Shown here one piece after another: positions 49,814 to 60,755 of a stretch of DNA of 64,000 bases. The stretch lies in the NCBI RefSeq assembly GCF_003287735.1, contig NZ_NSCM01000006.1, positions 79,045 through 143,044 of the forward strand, given 5' to 3'. The position numbers and the translations under genes are program-made. Origin of the DNA: Photorhabdus bodei. Its GTDB lineage: Bacteria; Pseudomonadota; Gammaproteobacteria; Enterobacterales; Enterobacteriaceae. Each line of letters starts with the position of its first letter. Positions within the stretch are counted from its first letter, which is position 1. The notes below the pieces were generated by a model. That model was not told the origin of the DNA and did no database searches. It saw only the letters and a program-made list of their open reading frames with translations.

Positions 49814-49926
49814 AATAAACCTAAGTAATTTTTTCGTTATAGGGGTAGGGTAGGTTTGTTCGTGATGGTAAACATATAGGGATTACCTATCTTAGTAATC
49901 CCCCGCTTATTCAGTTAGCTCACGAA

Positions 49927-51201
49927 TTAGGCGGCTTCTACTGCCAAGGTCTTAAGAACCGCTGAGGCGGCATAGTGACCACTAATCATTGCAGCAACAA
50001 TACCTCTGAAAATTCCACAAGCGTCACCTGCAACCCATACAGGATAAGGGGAAGTTTCCAGGCTTAAATCGCCGTCAAGACTGGGGTACCAACCGACACC
50101 TTCCAATGTAGGCCCGACGATATGCGTATTTTCGTGATCGATTTCGGGAAATTTTTTAATGATATTACGCAATCCTTGTAACATCTTATCGAATAGCTCT
50201 TCGCCATAAATAGATGCAAGCTGTGTAATTATGTGAGCATTTCCTGCTAATATATCTTGTACTTTGATTCTAAAGTAAGAATCCTTTTGCTTCATGGCAG
50301 AAACAACATTGTTGAGTGTTCGGTCCGCGATATTTTCATCAAGAATACGTGTATTAAACCCAACATTAGATCGTCCTGTAGAAGGGCCGTCAGAATGACC
50401 GGAAACGGTCCATAAATCTTGGGTTTTTGTTAATACTGTTTCGCCATCCCGGCAAGCACAGAAAGTACGCCATTCAATAACGCCATCATCTGACCGAAAC
50501 TTTAACTTCGGGTCGAGTTGTTTCATATTTTTAAAAAATGCCAAATCTTCTTGCTGTTCAATGCGGAACCCAACTTCCAACCGATTGAAAGATTGTTTTT
50601 TAACCAGGCTGGCAATCTCTAATGGACCAAATCTTCCACTAGCTAAAATGATTCGTCGGCATTCAATTTGATAAGTATTGGCATTTTTGTCTCTTAAATT
50701 CATAATCAGAGCATCTTTTCTTTTGACGTATGTATAAGACAGGAATTTAGTTTGTGTGATGATATCTGCATCTGCCGTTTGCACCATATCTTCAACAAGA
50801 TTAATTCTATCTTCAAGAGACATATAATTAGAGGGATAATCTTTTAATACCCATTCCCCGGAACCTACTGTAAAGTCTTTGGGATTTGTTGGGAATGGTG
50901 GTGTGTCCAGACCATATGTGTTTAGCGTGGTGCATGTCCATTCATAAGCTTGCCGTAATTCCAGTTCATTTGGTAACTCCCAAAGTGCACTGGCAGAAGG
51001 AAAAAATGAGAATTTTCCGTCAGAAAACAGCCCTGCACCACCGTGTCCTTCGGTTATCTCAACGAGATTATCTTTATCGCGTTCATGAATAGCTTTGCCA
51101 TTATCGATTAGTACAACTCGTAAACCTTTTCCTTTCAATTTCTGTACCGCAGCTAAACCTGCTGGGCCAGCGCCAATAACAGCGACATCATATACAGACA
51201 T
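49927..51201 (-). CDS. FAD-dependent oxidoreductase
   Basis: 424 residues from the ATG at 51201, which follows GGAGGAGAGAA. An N-terminal dinucleotide fold VAVIGAGPAGLAAVQKLKGKG, a second FAD contact ILASGRFGPLEIAS, and the C-terminal VWVAGDACGIFRGIVAAMIS identify a flavoprotein of the glutathione-reductase-like or FAD-protein group. No substrate can be assigned. It is divergent from a TetR gene with a candidate operator between them, so that regulator probably controls it. The HAD gene downstream may be cotranscribed. Confidence 0.82.
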   Translation of the reverse strand: MSVYDVAVIGAGPAGLAAVQKLKGKGLRVVLIDNGKAIHERDKDNLVEITEGHGGAGLFSDGKFSFFPSASALWELPNELELRQAYEWTCTTLNTYGLDTPPFPTNPKDFTVGSGEWVLKDYPSNYMSLEDRINLVEDMVQTADADIITQTKFLSYTYVKRKDALIMNLRDKNANTYQIECRRIILASGRFGPLEIASLVKKQSFNRLEVGFRIEQQEDLAFFKNMKQLDPKLKFRSDDGVIEWRTFCACRDGETVLTKTQDLWTVSGHSDGPSTGRSNVGFNTRILDENIADRTLNNVVSAMKQKDSYFRIKVQDILAGNAHIITQLASIYGEELFDKMLQGLRNIIKKFPEIDHENTHIVGPTLEGVGWYPSLDGDLSLETSPYPVWVAGDACGIFRGIVAAMISGHYAASAVLKTLAVEAA

Positions 51202-51390
51202 TTCTCTCCTCCATTCTTTAGTCAGAATTAATGTTCCTGGGAACATTTTCTATGAGTTGAGCATTGAATTATTTGTTCGGTTTTACGGAGTACATCCCGT
51301 TTTTTGCTAGAAATAGCATTCTATTCCGATTACCCTTATCAAATACGAAACTACTGGTATCGAAAATAGAACGTCTAAACTTGCTTTTCT

Positions 51391-51409
51391 GGTATTATTT
51401 GTCAATACC
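51391..51409. promoter_or_regulatory. Candidate TetR operator
   Basis: GGTATT and AATACC flank a 7-base spacer, 41 bases before the TetR start. ATTTGTCAAT occurs twice, at 51397-51406 and 51427-51436, exactly 30 bases apart. Position in the divergent promoter fits autorepression and control of the FAD enzyme. Confidence 0.5.
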
Positions 51410-51450
51410 AATTTTGGGGTATCTTAATTTGTCAATGAATGGAGCGATTT

Positions 51451-52050
51451 ATGAGTGAGAATGAGCGGCTATCCCCATTAAGACGTGGGCGTCCACGCGA
51501 TAATGACACAACAAAAGCTGTGTTGAATGCTGCACTTGTTCTCGTTGAAAGTGGACGGATTGCAGATATTACTATTAACCATATTGCCTTGTATTCAGGC
51601 GTTGCGAAATCGACTATTTATCGTAGATGGCCGAATGTATCAGCAGTTTTAATGGATGCTTTCTTTGATGATATTGAACCTCTAATTATTTATGACAAAC
51701 AGATGCCGGTGATAGAATCCATGCGGATTACCATTAAAAAGCTTATTGAAGTGTTGCAAAGTAAGCACGGGTTACTGTTTAGGTATCTGTTGGGATCAGC
51801 ACAGTACGATACTGAGGTGAGAGAGGTTTTTATTCAGCGCTGGCTTGAACCACGACGACAGTTAGGAAAGCAGATTATTTTACATGCTATCGAGCGGGGA
51901 GAAATTTCTTCTCATACTGATCGTGACTTATTGTTAGACTGCATTTTCGGTGCTATTTACTACAAATATATGGTTTCTTTTTCTCTCGTTATACCTGAAT
52001 TTGTCGATAAGGTTATTGATTGTGCGTTTGGTGGTTTGGCTAGGGATTAA
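51451..52050 (+). CDS. TetR/AcrR-family transcriptional repressor
   Basis: 199 residues from the ATG at 51451 after GGAGCGATTT; the open frame extends four codons further without a ribosome site. The N-terminal helix-turn-helix is clear (ITINHIALYSGVAKSTIYRRW). The ligand-binding C-terminal domain resembles the group with a TetR_C_11-type fold, but the ligand is unknown. It is divergent from the FAD oxidoreductase. Confidence 0.88.
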   Translation: MSENERLSPLRRGRPRDNDTTKAVLNAALVLVESGRIADITINHIALYSGVAKSTIYRRWPNVSAVLMDAFFDDIEPLIIYDKQMPVIESMRITIKKLIEVLQSKHGLLFRYLLGSAQYDTEVREVFIQRWLEPRRQLGKQIILHAIERGEISSHTDRDLLLDCIFGAIYYKYMVSFSLVIPEFVDKVIDCAFGGLARD

Positions 52051-52073
52051 ATGCTCATTTCGATAAGAAATCT

Positions 52074-52100
52074 GACGGGGCCAGCAATGCCAGCCCCGTT
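52074..52100. terminator. GC-rich hairpin after the TetR gene
   Basis: GACGGGGC (52074-52081) pairs with GCCCCGTT (52093-52100), one G-T pair. No T-run follows, so a terminator role is only probable. Confidence 0.45.
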
Positions 52101-52122
52101 AACCATAATCAGGTTATATTGA

Positions 52123-52249
52123 TATATCCGTTATCTTTCAAGTTGCCTCTTTGTTGGCTGCACTCACTCACCCCGGTCACATAGTTATCTATGCTCCCGG
52201 GGATTTGCTCCCTTGCCGTCGCGATGCATCTTGCAATCCATAGGGTATA
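52123..52249 (+). repeat. ERIC element, copy 4 (127 bp)
   Basis: Slightly diverged left end TATATCCG, right end GGGTATA, core intact. Its left 61 bases reach into the 3' end of the small minus-strand gene that follows. Confidence 0.88.
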
Positions 52250-52512
52250 TTCTCCTTAATTGACAGCGTGTTGATTATTTTTTCGCAGATAATGGAAACA
52301 GCTTCAATAATATTTTCATGATGATAATCATTAAGCAATGTAATCACTAATGGATTGACTGTCCATTGGGAGATATTATTATCTGGTATTTTTGTTATCA
52401 ATTTACCCATAGCTAATTGAATTTCATCTGTATAATATGGCGTCATTTGACCAGCTTTAAATAGGGTAATATTGGTATGGACTAATTTCCCACTTAAATT
52501 ACAGTTAGTCAT
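52189..52512 (-). CDS. Small protein of unknown function whose C-terminus is encoded by an ERIC element
   Basis: 107 codons lying between ERIC copies 4 and 5. The first 85 or so residues (MTNCNLSGKLVHTNITLFK onward) are unique; the last 20 (from about YGLQDASRRQGSKSPGA) are translated from the repeat. No family recognised and no clear ribosome site. It may be a gene fragment truncated by ERIC insertion or a short gene with a repeat-derived tail. Confidence 0.35.
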   Translation of the reverse strand: MTNCNLSGKLVHTNITLFKAGQMTPYYTDEIQLAMGKLITKIPDNNISQWTVNPLVITLLNDYHHENIIEAVSIICEKIINTLSIKENIPYGLQDASRRQGSKSPGA

Positions 52513-52552
52513 TCTACATTCAAATGGTATTGCTTCTAAAACTTTATTAATA

Positions 52553-52679
52553 TATACCTGTCATCCTTCAAGTTGCCTCTTTGTTGGCTGCACTCACTCA
52601 CCCCGGTCACATAGTTATCTATGCTCCCGGGGATTCACTCCCTTGCCGTCGCGATGCATCTTGAAATCCATAGGATATA
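52553..52679 (+). repeat. ERIC element, copy 5 (127 bp)
   Basis: TATACCT at the left and GGATATA at the right, core intact; same orientation as copy 4, 303 bp away. The pair encloses the small unknown gene. Confidence 0.88.
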
Positions 52680-53396
52680 TAATCTATCATAGCGTCATTA
52701 CAGATAATCTTGCAATCTTTCAACACTCTTCCTCATGGAAAAATAATTAACATAATATTTATTGGCTAATGATTCACTTTCTATTAATTCTCTATATACT
52801 CAGGCGCATATATTTGTCACCAACCTTATTCTTATAAATTTACTTTTTGAAATTATTATTATCTTTATTTATCTTACTATAATCATAGTCTTTTGCAGCG
52901 TAATAATGATTGTCATTTAAATTGATGTCTATATTGTATAACAAGCTTTTTAATTAGAGCAAGATCGCTAATGTTTTTTTAATCACGAATAAAGAATAAA
53001 TCAATTAATTCGGAGAAATAGTGCTAAAAAATTTTCTCAGTGGTCAAGTTGAGTAAAATACAGACAATGTAATTGCCGGCAAGGTAATGCCGTCATGATT
53101 ACTCGTTCTGCTTTGAAAAAAGAGAGGACAGCGATCGAATACCATCATCGAAAAATGGATGAACTGGGTACGCAATACGGGTTATGACTGTAGTACTAGG
53201 AAAATCTTTCCTTCCTTAAATCATATTTTTGTAAAATTAATGTAAATAATTTGTGATTATAAACACAAAAATAAGAAAAATATGATTCCTTGATAATTGG
53301 AGAGAAATAATATTAACAAATTGATTCATAAGAAAATAAAAATAATAAACTCATCAATTTGTCATTTTAGCTAATGGTTTGGTCTATTGAATATAC
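52680..53396. other. AT-rich region upstream of hutU
   Basis: About 700 bp without a supported gene. A 30-codon frame at 53095-53187 (MITRSALKKERTAIEYHHRK) looks like a gene fragment I cannot place. The hutU promoter must lie near the right end. Confidence 0.5.
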
Positions 53397-53411
53397 ATGT
53401 ATGTACAACTA
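53397..53411. promoter_or_regulatory. Candidate HutC operator upstream of hutU
   Basis: ATGTATGTACAACTA, with palindrome TGTATGTACA, matches the hutI site at 13 of 15 positions and lies 40 bases before the hutU start. Confidence 0.6.
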
Positions 53412-53451
53412 TACATTTAGCAAATATCTAAAGACCAAAAGGAGCCAGACC

Positions 53452-55131
53452 GTGACCGCCCAAAATAGTAAATTCCGTAATGTTGGTATCCGGGCACCCA
53501 GAGGAACACAATTAACAGCCAAAAGTTGGCTAACCGAAGCTCCTCTGCGCATGTTAATGAATAATCTTGATCCAGAAGTTGCTGAAAACTCTTATGAACT
53601 GGTGGTGTATGGTGGTATTGGTCGGGCTGCTAGAAATTGGGAGTGCTATGACAAGATTATTGAAACACTGAAAGAGTTGGAAGACGATGAAACGTTGTTA
53701 ATCCAATCGGGTAAGCCGGTTGGGGTATTTAAAACCCATAGCAATGCCCCACGGGTACTTATTGCAAATTCGAATTTGGTGCCGCACTGGGCGACTTGGG
53801 AACACTTCAACGAGCTGGATGCTAAAGGGCTGGCTATGTACGGCCAAATGACGGCGGGTAGCTGGATTTATATTGGCAGCCAGGGAATTGTTCAAGGCAC
53901 CTATGAAACGTTTGTGGAAGCTGGTCGCCAGCATTATAACGGTAATTTACAGGGCCGTTGGGTGTTAACTGCTGGTTTGGGAGGGATGGGGGGAGCACAA
54001 CCGCTGGCTGCAACACTGGCTGGAGCGTGTTCGCTAAATATTGAGTGTCAGCAAAGCAGGATTGATTTCCGTCTACGTACTGGTTATGTCGATGAACAAG
54101 CGAAAGATCTGGATGACGCCCTGGCTCGGATCGAAAAATACACTCAGGAAGGTAAAGCCATCTCTATCGCACTGTGCGGTAATGCCGCTGAAATTTTGCC
54201 AGAATTAGTCCGCCGGGGCGTACGCCCGGATTTGGTCACTGACCAGACAAGTGCACACGATCCTCTCAATGGCTATCTACCGAAAAACTGGAGTTGGGAA
54301 GAATACCGCCAACGTGCTATTTCAGCACCGGAAGAGGTCATCAAAGCAGCAAAATCTTCAATGGTGGAACATGTTAAGGCGATGTTGATTTTCCAGCAAC
54401 AGGGCATTCCTGTTTTTGATTACGGCAACAACATTCGCCAAATGGCATATGAAGTCGGCGTAGAAAATGCTTTCGATTTTCCTGGTTTTGTTCCTACTTA
54501 TATTCGCCCGTTATTTTGCCGTGGTATCGGGCCCTTCCGCTGGGTAGCGCTTTCTGGTGATCCGCGGGATATCTATAAAACTGACGCTAAAGTTAAAGAA
54601 TTACTCCCCGATGATCAACATTTGCATCATTGGCTAGATATGGCGAGGGAACGCATCAGCTTTCAGGGTCTACCTGCCCGTATCTGTTGGGTTGGTTTAG
54701 GGCAGCGAGCCAAGCTAGGGTTAGCTTTTAACGAAATGGTACGCAGTGGCGAACTTTCTGCACCGATTGTTATTGGTCGTGACCATCTGGATTCCGGCTC
54801 TGTAGCCAGTCCGAACCGCGAAACCGAATCTATGTGTGATGGCTCTGATGCCGTTTCGGACTGGCCGTTGTTAAACGCCTTACTTAACACCGCCAGCGGT
54901 GCTACCTGGGTTTCTCTGCATCATGGCGGTGGTGTCGGCATGGGTTTCTCACAACATGCCGGTATGGTGATTGTTTGTGATGGAACTGATGAAGCCGCAG
55001 AACGTATAGCACGGGTGCTACATAACGATCCGGCCACTGGGGTTATGCGTCATGCTGATGCAGGTTATGAAATCGCTATCCATTGTGCCAAAGAGCAAGG
55101 ATTAGACTTGCCGATGCTTAATACAAAATAA
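53452..55131 (+). CDS. hutU: Urocanate hydratase
   Basis: 559 residues from the GTG at 53452, which follows AAGGAGCCAGACC; the frame is open 78 bases further upstream, across the operator, so a longer start is rejected. Conserved features are the NAD-binding [18 protein letters not shown], the CGNAAEIL loop and [17 protein letters not shown]. Tightly bound NAD serves as electrophile in converting urocanate to imidazolonepropionate. First gene of hutUH plus permease, 8 bases before hutH. Confidence 0.96.
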   Translation: MTAQNSKFRNVGIRAPRGTQLTAKSWLTEAPLRMLMNNLDPEVAENSYELVVYGGIGRAARNWECYDKIIETLKELEDDETLLIQSGKPVGVFKTHSNAPRVLIANSNLVPHWATWEHFNELDAKGLAMYGQMTAGSWIYIGSQGIVQGTYETFVEAGRQHYNGNLQGRWVLTAGLGGMGGAQPLAATLAGACSLNIECQQSRIDFRLRTGYVDEQAKDLDDALARIEKYTQEGKAISIALCGNAAEILPELVRRGVRPDLVTDQTSAHDPLNGYLPKNWSWEEYRQRAISAPEEVIKAAKSSMVEHVKAMLIFQQQGIPVFDYGNNIRQMAYEVGVENAFDFPGFVPTYIRPLFCRGIGPFRWVALSGDPRDIYKTDAKVKELLPDDQHLHHWLDMARERISFQGLPARICWVGLGQRAKLGLAFNEMVRSGELSAPIVIGRDHLDSGSVASPNRETESMCDGSDAVSDWPLLNALLNTASGATWVSLHHGGGVGMGFSQHAGMVIVCDGTDEAAERIARVLHNDPATGVMRHADAGYEIAIHCAKEQGLDLPMLNTK

Positions 55132-55139
55132 GGAACATT

Positions 55140-56684
55140 ATGAAGCAGCTAACTATTTATCCAGGCAAATTGACCCTTGATGAACTACGTCAGGTTTATC
55201 TACAACCGATAAAAATCATGCTGGATAGCCAAATTTTTCCTGCTATTGAACACAGCGTGGAGTGTGTTAATGCGATTCTTGCTGAAAATCGCATTGCCTA
55301 TGGGATTAATACCGGGTTCGGGCTATTAGCCAGTACACGAATTGAAGAAGATAATTTAGAAAAACTACAGCGTTCGCTTGTCGTCTCTCATGCTGCCGGG
55401 GTCGGTGAAGCGTTGGACGATAATATGACCCGGTTGATCATGGTATTGAAAATTAACAGCCTCTCCCGTGGTTACTCAGGTATTCGTCTCGCCGTTATTC
55501 AAGCATTAATCGCGTTAGTCAATGCGGAAATTTATCCTCATATTCCCTGTAAAGGATCGGTGGGGGCTTCGGGTGATTTAGCGCCGTTGGCACATATGAG
55601 CTTGTTATTACTTGGGGAAGGGCAAGCGCATTATCAGGGCGAATGGCTGCCAGCCAAAGAAGCGCTGGCAAAGGCCAATTTACAACCCATTACATTAGCG
55701 GCTAAAGAAGGTTTGGCGTTACTCAATGGAACCCAAGTATCCACGGCTTTTGCGTTACGTGGGTTATTTGAGGCAGAAGATCTGTTGGCGGCAGCGATAG
55801 TTTGTGGTTCTTTATCCGTAGAGGCGGCATTGGGTTCCCGCAAACCATTTGATGCCCGTGTACATGCGGTACGGGGGCAACAGGGGCAGATCGATGTTGC
55901 CGCATTGTATCGTCATGTATTAGAGGAGAGCAGCGAACTATCAGATTCTCACATCAATTGCCCCAAGGTACAGGACCCTTATTCATTACGTTGTCAGCCA
56001 CAAGTCATGGGCGCTTGCCTGACTCAGTTGCGCCATGCTGCTGATGTTATTCTGACTGAAGCTAATGCTGTATCTGATAACCCACTGGTGTTTGCTGAGC
56101 AGGGAGAAGTGATTTCCGGTGGTAACTTCCATGCTGAACCTGTTGCAATGGCGTCTGATAATTTGGCTCTGGTATTGGCAGAGATAGGCGCATTGTCAGA
56201 ACGACGTATTGCGTTGTTGATGGATTCACATATGTCACAGCTTCCGCCTTTTCTGGTTGAGAATGGTGGTGTGAATTCAGGTTTTATGATTGCACAAGTG
56301 ACGGCAGCGGCGCTTGCCAGTGAAAATAAAGCATTGGCACACCCGGCGAGTGTTGACAGTTTACCAACTTCGGCCAATCAAGAAGATCATGTATCAATGG
56401 CGCCGGCTGCGGGACGTCGTTTATGGGAGATGGCAGAAAATACCCGAGGTATTCTGGCAATTGAATGGTTATCTGCCTGCCAGGGGATCGATTTCCGTAA
56501 TGGCCTGAAAAGCAGCCCGATTTTGGAAGAAGCGCGTGTTATCTTGAGAGCGAAAGTAGATTATTATGATCAGGATCGTTTTTTTGCACCTGATATTAAT
56601 GCTGCTGTGAAATTATTAGCTGAGCAACATCTCTCCTCATTACTTCCTTCTGGACAGATATTACAGAGTAAAAATAACCGTTAA
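55140..56684 (+). CDS. hutH: Histidine ammonia-lyase
   Basis: 514 residues. The A143-S144-G145 triad in [14 protein letters not shown] forms the MIO prosthetic group, at the position known for Pseudomonas HutH. Other family segments: [11 protein letters not shown] and [17 protein letters not shown]. It removes ammonia from histidine to give urocanate, which is also the inducer sensed by HutC. ATG after AAGGAACATT. Followed by a hairpin before the permease gene. Confidence 0.96.
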   Translation: MKQLTIYPGKLTLDELRQVYLQPIKIMLDSQIFPAIEHSVECVNAILAENRIAYGINTGFGLLASTRIEEDNLEKLQRSLVVSHAAGVGEALDDNMTRLIMVLKINSLSRGYSGIRLAVIQALIALVNAEIYPHIPCKGSVGASGDLAPLAHMSLLLLGEGQAHYQGEWLPAKEALAKANLQPITLAAKEGLALLNGTQVSTAFALRGLFEAEDLLAAAIVCGSLSVEAALGSRKPFDARVHAVRGQQGQIDVAALYRHVLEESSELSDSHINCPKVQDPYSLRCQPQVMGACLTQLRHAADVILTEANAVSDNPLVFAEQGEVISGGNFHAEPVAMASDNLALVLAEIGALSERRIALLMDSHMSQLPPFLVENGGVNSGFMIAQVTAAALASENKALAHPASVDSLPTSANQEDHVSMAPAAGRRLWEMAENTRGILAIEWLSACQGIDFRNGLKSSPILEEARVILRAKVDYYDQDRFFAPDINAAVKLLAEQHLSSLLPSGQILQSKNNR

Positions 56685-56694
56685 ATAAGCCAAT

Positions 56695-56713
56695 GGCCGG
56701 TGCCCGACCGGCC
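56695..56713 (+). terminator. Perfect hairpin between hutH and the permease gene
   Basis: GGCCGGT and ACCGGCC pair over a 5-base loop 10 bases after the hutH stop. Lacking a T-run, it may stabilise the upstream mRNA or partly terminate. Confidence 0.5.
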
Positions 56714-56771
56714 TGATTGTCACATTTATCTTTCTCATAAAACCCAATAATAAAAGATAAGAGGGTAAATC

Positions 56772-58166
56772 ATGCAAGCTTCATTACAACTAGAGCGAGG
56801 ACTCAACGCACGCCATATCCGGTTTATGGCGTTGGGTTCTGCGATTGGTACAGGTCTTTTTTATGGTTCTGCTGAAGCAATAAACATGGCCGGTCCGGCG
56901 GTATTGTTAGCTTATTTAGTGGGCGGTGCTGCTGTCTTTATGGTTATGCGTGCTTTAGGAGAAATGGCGGTCTACAGACCGGATGCCGGCTCTTTCGCCA
57001 GTTACGCTCATCAATATTTAGGCCCGTTACCCGGATTTATTACCGGCTGGACTTATACTTTCGAAATGATCATCGTTTGTCTGGCGGATGTGACTGCTTT
57101 TGGCATTTATATGGGGCTATGGTACCCGGAAGTGCCGCGTTGGATATGGGTACTTAGCATTATTTTCATTATTGGCGCGCTCAATCTTTGTAAAGTCAAA
57201 GTATTTGGCGAAATGGAATTCTGGTTATCGATTCTGAAAGTTGCTGCAATCAGCGCCATGATTATTGCCGGAACCGGTATTATTCTGTTTGGTTTTAGCG
57301 GCCATTTTCAGGCAACGGGGGTTCAAAATCTGTGGCAACACGGAGGGTTTATGCCTAATGGGTTGGGGGGCATTATTGAGTCTTTGGCTGTTGTGATGTT
57401 TGCTTTTGGTGGTATTGAAATCATTGGTATTACATCCAGTGAAGCTAAAAATCCGGCGAAAGTGATCCCGCAAGCGATTAACTCTATCCCGTTTCGCATT
57501 CTTCTGTTTTATGTACTCACTATTTTTGTATTAATGGCGATTTACCCTTGGAACAGCATCGGCCAAGAAGGTAGTCCATTTGTCGCAATATTTCAGGGAT
57601 TAGGCATTGGTTCGGCGGCGAATATTCTGAATATTATCGTCATTACGGCGGCAATTTCGGCCATTAACAGCGATATTTTTGGTGCCGGTCGTATGATGTA
57701 TGGTATGGCGGAGAAAGGATTAGCCCATAAAAAATTTATGCATTTAAGCCGTAACGGCGTGCCTTGGGTGACGATCATGGTTATGACACTGGCGTTATTG
57801 TGTGCTGTGGTTCTCAATTATTTGCTCCCTAAACAGGTATTTGTCATTGTTGCTTCGATTGCGACTTTTGCCACTGTGTGGGTCTGGTTAATGATTTTGC
57901 TATCTCAATTTGCTATGCGCAGAAAAATGTCACCGGGAGAAGCACAAAAATTACAATTCCCAGTACCGATGTGGCCTGTTGCGCCGATTTTGACCATCGT
58001 GTTTATGATATTTATTATTGCTGTTCTCAGTTACTTCCCTGCGACACGAATTGCGTTCTATGTGGGAGGTGTATGGATCGCGCTGTTAATATCCGCCTAT
58101 TATTTATGGATACGAAAAAATGTCATTATTGTGAGCGCTCAATCAGCCAAAGAAACGCGGTGTTAA
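56772..58166 (+). CDS. hutT: APC-family amino acid permease, probable histidine transporter
   Basis: 464 residues with about 12 membrane segments and the amino-acid transporter signature: [20 protein letters not shown] at the start, [17 protein letters not shown], and [21 protein letters not shown]. It belongs to the ProY/HutT branch of proton-coupled permeases. Position after hutUH argues for histidine uptake; proline is the alternative. ATG with AAGAGGGTAAATC upstream. A TnpB remnant follows directly in the same frame after its stop. Confidence 0.85.
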   Translation: MQASLQLERGLNARHIRFMALGSAIGTGLFYGSAEAINMAGPAVLLAYLVGGAAVFMVMRALGEMAVYRPDAGSFASYAHQYLGPLPGFITGWTYTFEMIIVCLADVTAFGIYMGLWYPEVPRWIWVLSIIFIIGALNLCKVKVFGEMEFWLSILKVAAISAMIIAGTGIILFGFSGHFQATGVQNLWQHGGFMPNGLGGIIESLAVVMFAFGGIEIIGITSSEAKNPAKVIPQAINSIPFRILLFYVLTIFVLMAIYPWNSIGQEGSPFVAIFQGLGIGSAANILNIIVITAAISAINSDIFGAGRMMYGMAEKGLAHKKFMHLSRNGVPWVTIMVMTLALLCAVVLNYLLPKQVFVIVASIATFATVWVWLMILLSQFAMRRKMSPGEAQKLQFPVPMWPVAPILTIVFMIFIIAVLSYFPATRIAFYVGGVWIALLISAYYLWIRKNVIIVSAQSAKETRC

Positions 58167-58424
58167 ATAGGTAGAAACCAAACTAAACTGGATCAGTGGT
58201 TCGCCAGTTCGAAAACCTGCCATTGCTGCGGTTACAAAGAGCCGGAAATGCCGCTGCATAAGCGGATCTGGCAATGCCCGGTTTGTCATGTCGAACATGA
58301 CCGCGATATCAATGCGGCGATCAACATCCAGCGCAAGGGCATACTGGAATTACAGGCGGCGGGACTCGTCGTTTCTGCCCACGGAGGCCAGCGTAAATCC
58401 GTCATATCGACGGTGGCGGCCTGA
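58167..58424 (+). pseudogene. tnpB: 3' remnant of an IS200/IS605 tnpB gene
   Basis: The frame has no start and begins right after the hutT stop. It encodes the TnpB C-terminus: QTKLDQWFASSKTCHCCGYK, then WQCPVCHVEHDRDINAAINI, that is the CxxC/CxxC zinc ribbon and the last RuvC motif (DRDINAAINI). The N-terminal 80 percent is missing, so it is not functional as a nuclease. It marks an old insertion-sequence event at the edge of the hut island. Confidence 0.92.
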
Positions 58425-58435
58425 GAAGTGGGAAG

Positions 58436-58458
58436 CCTCGCCGTTTTTTACGGCGGGG
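58436..58458 (+). mobile_element. Right-end hairpin of the IS200/IS605-type element
   Basis: CCTCGCCGT and ACGGCGGGG form a stem over a T-rich loop just after the tnpB stop, where the element's right end (and omega RNA scaffold) lies in this family. The stem is intact although the gene is not. Confidence 0.6.
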
Positions 58459-58566
58459 AGCAGTCACTACTTAAAATTCTATATCATTAACCTGATATAA
58501 AGCTGATTTGTCTCAATGATCGTGGCAAACTAGCAGGCTAATGAATTTGCAGGGTTGGAGGCGCTT

Positions 58567-59499
58567 TTGGACAAGATTTTTATCGATGAGGCAGTAGCTG
58601 AGTTATATACCATTCAGGATATGTTGCGCTGGTCTGTTAGCCGGTTTAATGCGGCGAATATTTATTACGGGCACGGTACAGACAATCCCTGGAATGAGGC
58701 ACTGCAACTGGTTCTTCCATCACTGTTTTTGCCGTTGGATATCCCACAAGAGATGCTAACCACGCGACTGACATCAACTGAACGTCATCGTATTGTTGAA
58801 CGGGTACTGCGCCGTATTAATGAGCGTATTCCAGTTGCTTATTTGACTAACAGAGCCTGGTTTTGTGGTCATGAATTTTATGTTGATGAACGGGTTTTGG
58901 TTCCGCGTTCACCGATTGGTGAATTAATTAATAATGAATTTGCAGGATTGATCCCTGAGCAGCCCACCAATATCCTCGATCTCTGCACGGGTAGTGGTTG
59001 TATTGCCATTGCTTGTGCATATGCTTTCCCGGAAGCAGAAGTAGATGCGGTGGATATTTCCGCAGATGTGCTGGCCGTGACTGAACAGAATATTCAGAAT
59101 CACAGCCTTGACCACCGGGTCATTCCGATTCGTTCTGATCTGTTCCGCGATATGCCACCGGTTAAGTACGATCTTATTGTCACGAACCCGCCTTATGTCG
59201 ATGCCGAGGATATGAGCGACTTGCCGGAAGAGTTTCGCCGTGAGCCTGAGCTGGGTTTGGCGGCGGGTTCGGATGGTTTGAAACTGGCACGCCGTATTCT
59301 GGCAACTGCGCCAAATTTTCTCACCGAACGAGGTGTATTGATTTGTGAGGTTGGTAACAGTATGGTGCATTTGATTGGACAATATCCTGATGTGCCATTT
59401 ACTTGGTTGGAATTTGAATATGGTGGTGATGGCGTATTTATGTTGACACGTCAACAGTTGGTTGAACATCACGAACATTTTCGCTTATTCAAAGATTGA
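58567..59499 (+). CDS. prmB: 50S ribosomal protein L3 glutamine methyltransferase
   Basis: 310 residues from the TTG at 58567, which follows GGAGG by 5 bases and aligns with the N-terminus of E. coli PrmB (MDKIF). An upstream in-frame TTG is not needed. Motifs: [20 protein letters not shown] for SAM binding and the catalytic NPPY in [15 protein letters not shown]. It N5-methylates a glutamine of L3 during ribosome assembly. 82 bases before aroC. Confidence 0.95.
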   Translation: MDKIFIDEAVAELYTIQDMLRWSVSRFNAANIYYGHGTDNPWNEALQLVLPSLFLPLDIPQEMLTTRLTSTERHRIVERVLRRINERIPVAYLTNRAWFCGHEFYVDERVLVPRSPIGELINNEFAGLIPEQPTNILDLCTGSGCIAIACAYAFPEAEVDAVDISADVLAVTEQNIQNHSLDHRVIPIRSDLFRDMPPVKYDLIVTNPPYVDAEDMSDLPEEFRREPELGLAAGSDGLKLARRILATAPNFLTERGVLICEVGNSMVHLIGQYPDVPFTWLEFEYGGDGVFMLTRQQLVEHHEHFRLFKD

Positions 59500-59581
59500 A
59501 TAATTGAATAGGCTGTAGCTGCGGTAATAATGCAAAACGGGCAGAGTTAAATAAAAGAACGGTTAACAGGAAGGAATTGGG

Positions 59582-60667
59582 ATGGCGGGAAATAGTATCG
59601 GGCAATTTTTCCGGGTCACCACTTTTGGCGAATCTCACGGTTTGGCGTTGGGATGTATTGTCGATGGTGTGCCACCGGGCATTGCAATCACAGAAGCTGA
59701 TCTGCAAGTTGATTTAGATAGGCGTCGTCCGGGAACTTCCCGTTATACAACGCAGCGCCGTGAGCCGGATCAGGTTCGCATTCTTTCTGGTGTATTTGAA
59801 GGGGTAACCACTGGCACCAGTATCGGTTTACTCATTGAAAATACTGACCAGCGTTCTCAGGATTACAGCGCTATTAAAGATATATTTCGTCCAGGCCATG
59901 CCGATTACACTTATGAACAGAAATACGGTATCCGCGACTATCGTGGTGGTGGCCGCTCTTCTGCTCGTGAAACGGCAATGCGTGTTGCGGCAGGTGCAAT
60001 AGCGAAAAAATATTTGCTGGATAAATATGGCATTCGTGTCCGTGCTTGCTTGACCCAAATGGGTAATATCCATTGCCAATTGAAAGATTGGGAACAGGTG
60101 GAACAAAACCCATTTTTCAGTCCTGATGAAACCAAGCTTGAACAACTTGATGCCCTGATGCGTGAACTGAAAAAGGCGGGCGATTCTATTGGCGCGAAAG
60201 TGACAGTGGTCGCGGAAAATGTTCCTGCTGGTTTGGGAGAACCGGTTTTCGATCGCCTTGATGCTGATATTGCTCATGCGCTGATGAGTATTAATGCAGT
60301 AAAAGGTGTTGAAATTGGTGATGGTTTTGGTGTTATCAATTTACGTGGCAGCGAAAACAGAGATGAAATAACTGCTCGGGGATTCACCAGTAATCATGCG
60401 GGAGGAATTCTGGGGGGTATTAGCAGTAGCCAGCCAATTGTTGCTCATATTGCGTTGAAGCCAACTTCTAGCATCATGGTGCCTGGCAAAACGATTAACC
60501 GTCAGGGTGAAGAAGTGGAAATGGTCACTCGTGGTCGCCATGATCCTTGTGTTGGTATCCGTGCTGTACCGATTGCAGAAGCTATGATGGCGATTGTGCT
60601 GATGGATCACCTATTACGCCAGCGGGCGCAGTGTGCTGATGTCGAATCCAGCCTTCCTCGCTGGTGA
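59582..60667 (+). CDS. aroC: Chorismate synthase
   Basis: 361 residues with the three family signatures: [18 protein letters not shown] at the start, the FMN-contact stretch [19 protein letters not shown], and the late [17 protein letters not shown]. It makes chorismate from EPSP by FMN-dependent trans-elimination. ATG after AAGGAATTGGG. The prmB-aroC pair is as in E. coli; mepA, which follows aroC there, is absent here. Confidence 0.97.
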   Translation: MAGNSIGQFFRVTTFGESHGLALGCIVDGVPPGIAITEADLQVDLDRRRPGTSRYTTQRREPDQVRILSGVFEGVTTGTSIGLLIENTDQRSQDYSAIKDIFRPGHADYTYEQKYGIRDYRGGGRSSARETAMRVAAGAIAKKYLLDKYGIRVRACLTQMGNIHCQLKDWEQVEQNPFFSPDETKLEQLDALMRELKKAGDSIGAKVTVVAENVPAGLGEPVFDRLDADIAHALMSINAVKGVEIGDGFGVINLRGSENRDEITARGFTSNHAGGILGGISSSQPIVAHIALKPTSSIMVPGKTINRQGEEVEMVTRGRHDPCVGIRAVPIAEAMMAIVLMDHLLRQRAQCADVESSLPRW

Positions 60668-60755
60668 ATTTGAGAATGAAGCTAGCCTTGAAAATCCCAG
60701 AGACTGAAATGGGTAGCTTAATGTTGATAAGCGGTTTCTTTTGATGGGATGAAAT

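Noticed and set aside
58167..58424. Functional TnpB RNA-guided nuclease
   Set aside because: Only the zinc ribbon and last RuvC motif remain; the N-terminal domains and first RuvC motifs are missing.
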